In this document: in pieces, positions 1 through 11,229 of the stretch | How the letters are laid out: each line of letters starts with the position of its first letter | How positions within the stretch are numbered: the stretch's first letter is position 1 | Assembly (NCBI GenBank): GCA_964558295.1 | Contig: CAZLDQ010000030.1 | Span: forward strand, 1 to 36,031 | Length of the DNA: 36,031 bases | Source of the DNA: JBDKTH01 sp964558295 | GTDB taxonomy: Bacteria > Planctomycetota > Planctomycetia > Pirellulales > Thermoguttaceae | Direction of reading: 5' to 3' | Position numbers and translations under genes: made by a program | The notes under the pieces: generated by a model | What the model saw: only the letters and a program-made list of their open reading frames with translations | The model's database searches: none | What the model was told of the DNA's origin: nothing

Positions 1-374
1 AGATCAAGGGGGGGTGGACGGACTTTGATGTGTGTATCGCCGCCCCGGATATGATGGGGGTCGTTGGACCCCTGGGGAAAGTCTTGGGCCCGCGTGGCCT
101 GATGCCTTCGCCCCGGGCGGGCACCGTGACGCCGGACGTCGGAAAAACCGTTCGGGAGTATAAGGCGGGGAAGGTCGAGTTTCGGAACGACTCGGGGGGA
201 AACGTGCACGCGGTCGTGGGGAAGCTCAGCTTTGACGCGCCGAAGCTGGTCGAGAACATTCGTGCATTCATCAATTTCATCAACAGCCTCAAGCCGAACG
301 CAGTCCGTGGTCAGTACGTGAAGGGCATTGTCATCAGTGCTACGATGAGCCCCGGCATCCGCATTGCGGCGTAG
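1..374 (+). CDS. rplA: 50S ribosomal protein L1, C-terminal part (5' end outside window)
   Basis: L1 binds 23S rRNA at the mobile L1 stalk and helps release deacylated tRNA; in many bacteria it also represses its own mRNA. The reading frame is open from the window edge (first full codon at 3), so the start lies upstream. About 123 residues are visible. They contain the conserved L1 blocks TDFDVCIAAPDMM, LGPRGLMPSPRAGTVTPDV and the FRNDSGGNVH segment, and end in a typical L1 tail (ISATMSPGIRIAA). The stop is TAG at 372-374. Only 11 bases separate it from rplJ, so the two are co-transcribed. A GTG at 30 is internal, because the L1 match continues upstream of it (GGWTDFD). I am certain of the identity; only the 5' truncation is a limit. 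Confidence 0.97.
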   Translation, partial: IKGGWTDFDVCIAAPDMMGVVGPLGKVLGPRGLMPSPRAGTVTPDVGKTVREYKAGKVEFRNDSGGNVHAVVGKLSFDAPKLVENIRAFINFINSLKPNAVRGQYVKGIVISATMSPGIRIAA

Positions 375-385
375 GGTGAGGGAAC

Positions 386-958
386 ATGAGCAAGTACGTC
401 AAGAATCTGATTACCGACCATTTGCGTGACCGCCTTCGGGGTGTGAGCGACGCCCTGGTGGTGAATATGATTGGCCTCGACTCGGCGGCGACGACGCAGC
501 TGCGGAAAGAGTTGCGAGAGAAGAATATCCACGTCATGGTCGTCAAAAACAGCCTGGCCGCGAGGGCAACCGAAGGAACGCCACTGGGGGCCATGTTTGA
601 GAACCTGACGGGGACCAGCGCTCTGTGCTGGGGCAGCGAAGATATCATCAGTCTGGCCAAAGAGGTGGTGCGCTTGGCCCAGGACGAGAAGTTCGGCCCG
701 TTCACCGCGCGTGGCGGGGTGATGGATGGCGAGCGGCTGAGCGCAGAGCAGGTGGAAGCGGTCAGCAAGTGGCCCAACCGGCAGGAGCAATTGGCGATGC
801 TGGTCGGCCAGATTCTCGGGCCGGGGGCCACGTTGGCGGCTCAATTGCTCGGTCCTGGGGGGGCGCTGGCGAGCCAGATCGCGCAAAAGGCCGAGGGGGA
901 GGAGGGGGCAGAAGGAGGCGTGCCGGCTGGGGAGACCGCGGCCGCCGCTGCAAGCTAA
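386..958 (+). CDS. rplJ: 50S ribosomal protein L10
   Basis: L10 forms the base of the ribosomal stalk: its N-terminal domain binds 23S rRNA and its C-terminal helix carries the L7/L12 dimers. The protein is 190 residues, longer than the roughly 165 of E. coli. The N-terminal domain shows the usual LVVNMIGLDSAATTQLRKEL and VVKNSLAARA blocks. Residues 131-170 form the L12-binding region and contain two near-identical 11-residue units (GQILGPGATLA at 141-151 and AQLLGPGGALA at 152-162), followed by SQIAQKAEG. This suggests several L12-dimer sites. The tail is acidic and then Ala-rich. The ATG at 386 is preceded by a purine-rich GGTGAGGG. The gene sits 11 bases after rplA and 102 bases before rplL. 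No separate leader for L10 autoregulation is visible in the 11-base gap. Confidence 0.97.
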   Translation: MSKYVKNLITDHLRDRLRGVSDALVVNMIGLDSAATTQLRKELREKNIHVMVVKNSLAARATEGTPLGAMFENLTGTSALCWGSEDIISLAKEVVRLAQDEKFGPFTARGGVMDGERLSAEQVEAVSKWPNRQEQLAMLVGQILGPGATLAAQLLGPGGALASQIAQKAEGEEGAEGGVPAGETAAAAAS

Positions 959-1060
959 CCATAGTACCGCGGGAACGCGTGCCGGCATCGGCTGCGGCTC
1001 CTGCAATGCAAGTCAAGCGACCTACATACTCACGTTCTACGAGAAAGGACAGTTACTGCG

Positions 1061-1477
1061 ATGGCGACCGACGTTGCTTCCCGCGAGTTTTCCGCGGACA
1101 CCAAAGAGTTGGGCGATAAGATTTCCAATCTCACGCTGAAGCAAGCCAAAGAGCTCAGCGATTACCTGCAAGAGGTGCATGGAATTAAAGCGGCTGCGGG
1201 AGGCGCCGTGATGGTGGCTGCCGCGCCGGGGGCTGCGGGCGGTGCCGCGCCGGCTGCCGCCGAGAAGACAGAGTTCGACGTGCTTGTGGAAGGGTACGGC
1301 GACAAGAAGATCGGCGTCATTAAGGTCGTACGGGCGGCCACGGGCCTCGGGCTGAAGGAAGCCAAGGATTTGGTGGAAGCCCTGCCGGCGAAGATTAAGA
1401 GCGGTGTTTCCAAGGAAGATGCTGAGAAGCTTAAGAAGGAACTGGAGGAAGCTGGCGCGACGGTCGTGATTAAGTAG
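1061..1477 (+). CDS. rplL: 50S ribosomal protein L7/L12
   Basis: This is the stalk protein that recruits and activates translational GTPases (EF-G, EF-Tu, IF2). It has 138 residues against about 121 in E. coli. The extra length is an N-terminal stretch of about 18 residues before the dimerisation domain, which begins near LGDKISNLTLKQAKEL. A flexible Ala/Gly hinge (about residues 45-68) follows, then the conserved C-terminal domain with EFDVLVEGYGDKKIGVIKVV, GLGLKEAKDLVE and a terminal EEAGATVVIK. ATG 1061 follows a GAGAAAGGA ribosome-binding sequence. The gene is downstream of rplJ, as in the E. coli rplJL-rpoBC operon. Two strong hairpins lie between it and rpoB, which may let L12, needed in several copies per ribosome, be made in excess over the polymerase subunits. 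Confidence 0.98.
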   Translation: MATDVASREFSADTKELGDKISNLTLKQAKELSDYLQEVHGIKAAAGGAVMVAAAPGAAGGAAPAAAEKTEFDVLVEGYGDKKIGVIKVVRAATGLGLKEAKDLVEALPAKIKSGVSKEDAEKLKKELEEAGATVVIK

Positions 1478-1504
1478 CGACTGCCGTGAGCGGCGATTTG
1501 GCGG

Positions 1505-1528
1505 GCCCCGGTCCGATCGGGCCGGGGC
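1505..1528 (+). terminator. Strong GC hairpin 27 bases after rplL (attenuator-like)
   Basis: The sequence forms a 10-bp stem (GCCCCGGTCC at 1505-1514 with GGGCCGGGGC at 1519-1528, one G-U pair) closed by a GATC loop. No T-run follows, so it is not a classical intrinsic terminator. In E. coli an attenuator in the same rplL-rpoB spacer lowers polymerase expression relative to L12. A similar role here is inferred from position. Confidence 0.5.
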
Positions 1529-1583
1529 GGTCGAAGGCGCCGCAACGAATCATGCCAGAGAGCCAATCGGTTCGATTTCGAAA

Positions 1584-1636
1584 CGGTTTTGGCCGCGTAG
1601 GGTGTCGCGCACGAGCGACACGTGCGGCCAAAGCCG
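1584..1636 (+). promoter_or_regulatory. Long two-part stem-loop in the rplL-rpoB spacer, possible RNase III processing site
   Basis: An outer 13-bp stem (1584-1596 with 1624-1636, one G-U pair) and an inner perfect 7-bp stem (GTGTCGC 1602-1608 with GCGACAC 1615-1621) are separated by a 5/2-base internal loop and closed by a 6-base loop. About 20 bp of helix ends 42 bases before the rpoB start. E. coli has an RNase III site in this spacer. The structure is read directly from the sequence; the processing role is inferred. Confidence 0.5.
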
Positions 1637-1661
1637 GTTCTTCGCTTTTATTCTCCACCCC

Positions 1662-1669
1662 AAGGAGGG
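1662..1669 (+). promoter_or_regulatory. Ribosome binding site fixing the rpoB start
   Basis: AAGGAGGG lies 9 bases before ATG 1679. It decides the start against the in-frame GTG at 1622, which would add 19 residues unlike RpoB and would lie inside the upstream stem-loop. Confidence 0.85.
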
Positions 1670-1678
1670 TATTCCTTT

Positions 1679-4600
1679 ATGGCCACCACAGCGCAGCGAC
1701 GACTCCAGCCCAAGGAAATCCGTCACTTTGGTAGCCGCCGAGCCCCTCATCCGATTCCCGATCTGACGGTTCTGCAGACTCGCAGCTACGCCAATTTCCT
1801 CCAATATGAGACGCCGTGGTCGAAGCGGACGGATCAGGGGTTGGAGGGGGTGTTGCGCGAGATTTTCCCGATCGAGAGTTATGACAAGTCGTTACGACTG
1901 GAGTACATCCGATACGAACTTGGGAAACCGCGGTATGAACCGGATGAATGTCGGCAGTTGCGGCTGACGTATGGCCGACCGTTCAAGGTGTGGCTGCGTT
2001 TAACGAAGGAGCAGCCGGTTGAGGAGGAGGTGTATCTCGGCGACATTCCGATCATGCTCGGGGGGGGGGAGTTTATCATTAATGGGGCCGAGCGGGTGGT
2101 GGTGAGCCAATTGCATCGGAGCCCAGGCGTTGATTTTGTCGCGGAAAGCGAGGGGACGGAACGCCGGTTGCACAGTTGTCGGATTATTCCGGAGCGCGGC
2201 AGTTGGATTGAGTTGAACGTCACGCGCAAAGAGAGTCTGTCGGTTCGCATTGATCAGAGCGGGAAGTTTTCGGCGATGACGTTGCTGCGCGCGATGGACC
2301 CGAAGTATGGGGACAACGCGGCGATCCTTCGTGCGTTCTATCAAACGAGCGTGGAGACGATCGTCGACGGACGGAGTGCCAGCAAGCTGGAGGGGAAGTT
2401 GGCCGTAGGCGACGTGGTGTATCCGGCCGACTCGCCGCGTGCCGGCGAGATCCTCGTGGAGTGCGCGCAGAAGATTACGAAGAATGCGGCCGAGCTGATC
2501 TGCACCTCCGGATTGAAGGAGGTGGAGGTGATGGCGGACCAGAAGAATCGGCTGCTGCTGAACGCGTTGGCCGACGATCCGACGGCGAGTCACGAAGAGG
2601 CCTTGCTGCGGATCTACCAACGGCTGCGGCCGGGGAATCCGCCCCAGTTGGAAAAGGCCAAGGCCTTGTTCTTCGAGAAGTTCTACGATACGAATCGCTA
2701 TCGGCTTGGGCGTGTGGGGCGGTTCCGGATTAATCGGAAGCTGAAGTTGGAGGTCTCGGAGGATGAGATGACCCTCCGACCGGAAGACCTGATCGCCGCG
2801 ATGAAGTATCTGTTTCTCTTGCGGCAGGATCATCCGTCGGTGGAGGTCGATGATATCGACCACTTGGGAAACCGTCGCCTGCGGACGATCGACGAGTTGG
2901 CCTCGGATGAGTTGCGCAAAGGGTTTTTGAAGCTTCGCCGCACGGTCCAGGAGCGGATGAGCCTCAAAGACGTCGAAGACATGACGCCGCGCAGTCTGGT
3001 CAATCCGAAGAGCATCTCGGCGGCGATTGAATACTTTTTCGGCCGGGGTGAACTCTCGCAAGTGGTGGACCAGACGAATCCGTTGTCGATGCTAACGCAC
3101 GAACGGCGATTGTCTGCGTTGGGGCCGGGCGGGTTGAATCGGAAACGAGCGGGATTCGAAGTCCGTGACGTGCACATTTCGCACTATGGGCGAATCTGCC
3201 CGATTGAAACGCCGGAAGGTACGAATATCGGGTTGATCTCGAGCTTGGCGATTTACGCCGGGATCGACGAATACGGCTTCCTCGTGACGCCGTACCAAGT
3301 GATCAAGAAGGGGAAGTTGACCGACGAGATCCGCTGGCTGCGTGCGGATCAGGAGCACGAAGCCTATCTGGTCCCGGCGGACGCGCCGGTGCAGGACAAC
3401 AAACTGGTGGGCGAGACGGTGATTGCACGCCACCTCGGCGATTTCGTGATTGTGCCGCCGGAAAAGGTGGAATATATGGATGTGGCCGCCAGCCAGATGG
3501 TCGGCGTCTCGGCAGGCCTGATCCCATTCCTCGAACATGACGACGCCAACCGGGCCTTGATGGGTTCCAACATGCAACGCCAGGCCGTGCCGCTGTTGGT
3601 GAGCGAGCCGCCGGTGGTGGCCACGGGGCTGGAACGGGAGACGGCGAGGAATTCCAGCATGCTGGTCCGCGCGAAGCGGGGCGGCACGGTGAAGTATGTT
3701 GACGGCAAGCGAATTGAGATCGGAAACGACGTCTATCATCTTCGCAAATTCGTGGGCCTCAACGAGCGAACCTGCCAGAATCAGAAGCCGATCGTCGAAC
3801 TTGGTCAGAAGGTCGAGGCGGGCGATGTGATCGCCGACGGGGCGGCAACCTATCGGGGCGAGTTGGCCCTGGGCCGCAACGTGCTGGTGGCGTTCATGGC
3901 TTGGGACGGCTTCAACTTCGAGGACGCGATCATCATCAGCGAAGAGCTGGTGCAGAACGACGTGTACACGTCGATTCACATCGAGGAGTTCGACGCGGAG
4001 ATTCGGGAGACCAAGCTGGGCCGCGAAGAGTTTACTCGCGATATTCCCAACGTCAGCGAGAAAGCACTGCGCAATCTGGACGAGAACGGGATTGTGCGGG
4101 TGGGGACGTATGTTCGTCCCGGCGATGTGCTGGTCGGCAAAGTCTCGCCGAAGTCGAAGACGGAACTGACTCCGGAAGAGAAGCTGTTGCACGCCATTTT
4201 CGGACGCGCAGGCGAGGACGTAAAGAATGATTCTCTCGAAGTCCCCTCGGGGATTGAAGGGATTGTGATCCACACGCAGAAGTTCTCCCGCCGGATGAGC
4301 CTTTCGGAGGAAGAACGAAAGCAGTTCGAGGAAGAGCTGAAACGGGTGGAGAGCGAGGGGAACGAGGCAATCGCCAAAGCATTTGGCGGGTTGGTCGAAC
4401 AGATCGAAGAAGTGCTCAAGAAAAAGCTCACCGACGAAGACGGCAACCCGTTGGTGGAAGGGCAGGAGCACCGATACGTGGTCGAGCAGGCGCAGCGGTT
4501 CCAACTCGATCGGCTCGATATCCGGAGCCCACAACGCAAGGCGGAAGTCGAGAAGATCTACGCGGCCCTGTGGCCTGCGGTCGAGGAGGCGATCGATGAT

Positions 4601-5389
4601 CGCGATCGAAAGCTCAACTCGATGAAACGCGGCGATGAACTGCGCAGCGGCGTGTTGCAGATGGTCAAGGTCTACATTGCCGCCAAGCGGGTGATTTCCG
4701 TGGGCGACAAGATGGCCGGGCGCCATGGCAACAAGGGAGTGATCTCGAAGATCCTGCCCAAGGAAGATATGCCGTTCTTGGCGGACGGGACTCCGATTCA
4801 GATCATTCTGAACCCGCTGGGCGTGCCGAGTCGTATGAACGTCGGGCAGATTCTCGAAACGCATCTGGGTTGGGCTGGGGCAAAACTCGGCTTCCAGGCA
4901 ATTACCCCGGTGTTTAACGGGGCCAGTGAAGAGGACATCAATCGAGCCTTGGAGGAAGCGGGGTTGCCCAAGCACGGCAAGACGGTCCTGTTCGACGGGC
5001 GCACCGGCGAGCGGTTGGAGCAGGAGGTGACCGTGGGGTACATCTACATGCTCAAGCTCCATCACCTGGTCGATGACAAGGTCCATGCCCGTTCGACCGG
5101 CCCCTACTCGTTGATTACGCAGCAGCCGTTGGGTGGGAAGGCGCGGTTTGGTGGTCAACGGTTTGGGGAAATGGAGGTGTGGGCGCTGGAGGCGTATGGC
5201 GCGGCCTACATCCTGCAAGAATTGCTCACCGTCAAGAGCGACGACGTTGAAGGCCGGACAAAGATTTACGAATCGATGGTCAAGGGCGAGAACACGCTCG
5301 AAGCGGGCACCCCGGCCAGCTTCGACGTGTTGACCAACGAGATTCGCGGCTTGGCCTTGAACATGCAATTGGAAAAAGGAAGGGTGTGA
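1679..5389 (+). CDS. rpoB: DNA-directed RNA polymerase subunit beta
   Basis: This is the beta subunit of RNA polymerase, forming one pincer and half of the active site. It has 1236 residues from ATG 1679, which has an excellent ribosome-binding site. The order of conserved regions is normal: the N-terminal protrusion, the lobe, the fork/rifampicin region (ELSQVVDQTNPLS, THERRLSALGPGG, ICPIETPEGTNIGLI), the flap, the catalytic-side block GRNVLVAFMAWDGFNFEDAI, the KMAGRHGNKGVIS block, and the C-terminal clamp segment GGKARFGGQRFGEMEVWALEAYGAA. In the rifampicin pocket the Asp, His and Ser equivalent to E. coli 516, 526 and 531 are present. The neighbouring positions 514, 515 and 518 are Val, Val and Thr, instead of E. 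coli Phe, Met and Asn. It is followed by rpoC after a 229-base structured spacer. Confidence 0.99.
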   Translation: MATTAQRRLQPKEIRHFGSRRAPHPIPDLTVLQTRSYANFLQYETPWSKRTDQGLEGVLREIFPIESYDKSLRLEYIRYELGKPRYEPDECRQLRLTYGRPFKVWLRLTKEQPVEEEVYLGDIPIMLGGGEFIINGAERVVVSQLHRSPGVDFVAESEGTERRLHSCRIIPERGSWIELNVTRKESLSVRIDQSGKFSAMTLLRAMDPKYGDNAAILRAFYQTSVETIVDGRSASKLEGKLAVGDVVYPADSPRAGEILVECAQKITKNAAELICTSGLKEVEVMADQKNRLLLNALADDPTASHEEALLRIYQRLRPGNPPQLEKAKALFFEKFYDTNRYRLGRVGRFRINRKLKLEVSEDEMTLRPEDLIAAMKYLFLLRQDHPSVEVDDIDHLGNRRLRTIDELASDELRKGFLKLRRTVQERMSLKDVEDMTPRSLVNPKSISAAIEYFFGRGELSQVVDQTNPLSMLTHERRLSALGPGGLNRKRAGFEVRDVHISHYGRICPIETPEGTNIGLISSLAIYAGIDEYGFLVTPYQVIKKGKLTDEIRWLRADQEHEAYLVPADAPVQDNKLVGETVIARHLGDFVIVPPEKVEYMDVAASQMVGVSAGLIPFLEHDDANRALMGSNMQRQAVPLLVSEPPVVATGLERETARNSSMLVRAKRGGTVKYVDGKRIEIGNDVYHLRKFVGLNERTCQNQKPIVELGQKVEAGDVIADGAATYRGELALGRNVLVAFMAWDGFNFEDAIIISEELVQNDVYTSIHIEEFDAEIRETKLGREEFTRDIPNVSEKALRNLDENGIVRVGTYVRPGDVLVGKVSPKSKTELTPEEKLLHAIFGRAGEDVKNDSLEVPSGIEGIVIHTQKFSRRMSLSEEERKQFEEELKRVESEGNEAIAKAFGGLVEQIEEVLKKKLTDEDGNPLVEGQEHRYVVEQAQRFQLDRLDIRSPQRKAEVEKIYAALWPAVEEAIDDRDRKLNSMKRGDELRSGVLQMVKVYIAAKRVISVGDKMAGRHGNKGVISKILPKEDMPFLADGTPIQIILNPLGVPSRMNVGQILETHLGWAGAKLGFQAITPVFNGASEEDINRALEEAGLPKHGKTVLFDGRTGERLEQEVTVGYIYMLKLHHLVDDKVHARSTGPYSLITQQPLGGKARFGGQRFGEMEVWALEAYGAAYILQELLTVKSDDVEGRTKIYESMVKGENTLEAGTPASFDVLTNEIRGLALNMQLEKGRV

Positions 5390-5476
5390 AGAAGGGAACG
5401 CAGTACCTGGGAAACGGCACAGAGGGCCGGCAGGCCGCCGCGGGCGGTTGGTTAGGCATCGGTGTCGAGGGTGTTG

Positions 5477-5508
5477 GACCGCGGGGTTCGCTTGGGACGG
5501 CCGCGGTC
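5477..5508 (+). promoter_or_regulatory. Hairpin in the rpoB-rpoC spacer
   Basis: A perfect 8-bp stem (GACCGCGG 5477-5484 with CCGCGGTC 5501-5508) encloses a 16-base loop. The GGTC of the right arm can alternatively pair with GGACC near 5527, so two mutually exclusive folds exist. A role in processing or attenuation is possible but only inferred. Confidence 0.4.
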
Positions 5509-5568
5509 TGGGGGGCGCGTACTGTGGACCGTCTACTGCCTAGTAATAACCGTACACGACGGATTGGC

Positions 5569-5604
5569 TTCCGGAGTCCTCTCCCCGCCTCGGTCTTTCC
5601 GGAA
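5569..5604 (+). promoter_or_regulatory. Hairpin abutting the rpoC ribosome binding site
   Basis: TTCCGGA (5569-5575) pairs perfectly with TCCGGAA (5598-5604). The right arm runs into the AAAAGGAG at 5603-5610, which is the Shine-Dalgarno sequence for the GTG start at 5619. Folding could therefore modulate rpoC translation. Confidence 0.4.
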
Positions 5605-5618
5605 AAGGAGTGCCAGCA

Positions 5619-9965
<4,347 letters not shown>

Positions 9966-9971
9966 GGAAAA

Positions 9972-10017
9972 CCCGCTCCCTGGTTCAGCTTAGTGCGGTG
10001 TTTGGAACGGAAGCGGG
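9972..10017 (+). terminator. Hairpin just after rpoC, possible terminator
   Basis: CCCGCT (9972-9977) pairs with AGCGGG (10012-10017). Inside it, CC (9979-9980) pairs with GG (10009-10010) and GTTC (9983-9986) pairs with GAAC (10005-10008). It starts seven bases after the rpoC stop. There is no T-tract, so any termination would be partial or factor-dependent. Confidence 0.35.
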
Positions 10018-10093
10018 GTGTCATGGTCGACGAACCGGTCCGAGTGCAGGGGCGAGTGTAAGGGAGCCGGAGGGCGTCCCGCGGTTGGGGGCC

Positions 10094-10121
10094 TTGACAG
10101 GCTGGCAGGTTCGGGTATCTT
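10094..10121 (+). promoter_or_regulatory. Predicted sigma-70-type promoter for rpsL-rpsG-fusA
   Basis: TTGACA (10094-10099) is a perfect -35 box. After 16 bases comes TATCTT (10116-10121) as the -10 box. Transcription would begin near 10128, giving a leader of about 64 bases before rpsL. The position after a hairpin and in a 226-base gap fits a separately transcribed str operon. Confidence 0.6.
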
Positions 10122-10191
10122 AACGGATTCTCACGAAATAGAGTTAAGCCACGCCATCGTCGTATACCTATAACTACGCTTGAGATCGCGA

Positions 10192-10560
10192 ATGCCAACG
10201 ATTAACCAACTCATCCGGAAGCGGCGTAAGCCCGCGCGGAAGTTCAGCAAGTCGCCTGTGCTGGAAGCCTGCCCGCAAAAGCGGGGGGTGTGCCTGCAGG
10301 TCAGGACCATGACTCCGAAGAAGCCGAATTCCGCGTTGCGGAAGATTACCCGCGTGCGGCTTTCCAACGGCAAAGAAGTGACAGTCTATATCCCGGGCGA
10401 AGGTCACAGCCTCCAGGAACACTCGATTGTGTTGGTGCGCGGCGGTCGTGTGCGCGACCTGCCTGGGGTGCGCTATCACGTCGTACGTGGGACGTTGGAC
10501 GCACTGGGCGTCGAGGGACGCAAGCAGTCGCGTAGCCTTTACGGAGCCAAGAAGAAGTAG
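10192..10560 (+). CDS. rpsL: 30S ribosomal protein S12
   Basis: S12 sits at the decoding centre of the small subunit and controls accuracy. It has 122 residues from ATG 10192 (MPTINQLIRKRR); the in-frame upstream codon at 10180 would add four residues not typical of S12. The protein contains LEACPQKRGVC, TPKKPNSALRK, GEGHSLQEHS and GGRVRDLPGVRYH. Lys43 (E. coli K42) is conserved. At residue 88 (E. coli K87) the codon is CGC (10453-10455), so Arg replaces Lys; the next residue is the usual Asp that can be methylthiolated. K88R is a classical streptomycin-resistance change. The ribosome-binding site is weak (TTGAGA about 6 bases upstream). rpsG follows after 10 bases. Confidence 0.98.
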   Translation: MPTINQLIRKRRKPARKFSKSPVLEACPQKRGVCLQVRTMTPKKPNSALRKITRVRLSNGKEVTVYIPGEGHSLQEHSIVLVRGGRVRDLPGVRYHVVRGTLDALGVEGRKQSRSLYGAKKK

Positions 10561-10570
10561 GGAAGGAGTT

Positions 10571-11041
10571 ATGGGTCGAATCACTGCTAGCAGAAAGACG
10601 TTGGCTCCGGATCCCGTTTATGGGTCGATCCTTGCCAGCAAGTTCATCAACTGCCTGATGTGGGATGGCAAGAAGAGCACCGCCCAAGCCGTGTTCTACA
10701 ACGCGCTGGACGTGCTCCGGGAGAAGGTGCCGGATCGCGAGCCGATCGACGTCTTCACGCAAGCCGTCGAGAATGTGAAGCCGAACATCGAAGTGCGCTC
10801 GAAGCGCGTCGGTGGTGCTTCGTATCAGGTTCCGATGCAGGTCAACCGGAACCGGCAGCAGTCGTTGGCGATTCGCTGGATTCTCGGTGCGGTGCGTGAG
10901 AAGAAGGGGCGACCGAGCTACGAGAAACTCGCTGCGGAGCTTCTGGCCGCCTACAACCGCGAAGGGGTCGCGATGACCAAACGGGAGAATGTCCACCGCA
11001 TGGCTGATGCCAACAAGGCGTTCGCCCACTTCGCGTGGTGA
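10571..11041 (+). CDS. rpsG: 30S ribosomal protein S7
   Basis: S7 nucleates folding of the 16S rRNA 3' major (head) domain and lines the E site; in E. coli it is the translational repressor of the str operon. It has 156 residues from ATG 10571, preceded by GGAAGGAG with an unusually short 2-base spacing. Conserved blocks include LASKFINCLMWDGKKSTAQ, NVKPNIEVRSKRVGGASYQVP, RWILGAVREK and the C-terminal NVHRMADANKAFAHFAW. Longer in-frame starts inside rpsL were rejected because residues before MGRITASRK do not resemble S7. It lies 10 bases after rpsL. An inverted repeat separates it from fusA. Confidence 0.98.
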   Translation: MGRITASRKTLAPDPVYGSILASKFINCLMWDGKKSTAQAVFYNALDVLREKVPDREPIDVFTQAVENVKPNIEVRSKRVGGASYQVPMQVNRNRQQSLAIRWILGAVREKKGRPSYEKLAAELLAAYNREGVAMTKRENVHRMADANKAFAHFAW

Positions 11042-11113
11042 GATGAGTCCTGAGTTCGCCGCGCCGGTTAGTGTCTTCCCGGTGCGGCGTTCTTTTGCGC
11101 AGACGAATTGCAG

Positions 11114-11200
11114 ATTGAAGAATGAAGACTGCAAAGTGAGCAGGGGGACGCGACTTGACCGCGACCCGCCTCGTGGGGTTTGCTGTCTTCATTTTTCAAT
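11114..11200. repeat. 22-bp imperfect inverted repeat between rpsG and fusA
   Basis: Positions 11114-11135 and the reverse complement of 11179-11200 match at 20 of 22 bases, around a 43-base GC-rich loop. The arms are AT-rich and built from short GAA/TGAA units, unlike the surrounding coding DNA. The right arm ends 29 bases before the fusA start, so it is part of the fusA leader. It could be a small dispersed element or a regulatory stem. Confidence 0.7.
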
Positions 11201-11229
11201 GCTCATTGTTCAATTTGCCGTCGATTTCC

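Noticed and set aside
3092..5368. Long open frame antisense to rpoB (758 codons)
   Set aside because: Same reason: codon-bias shadow of rpoB with no recognisable domain or ribosome-binding site.
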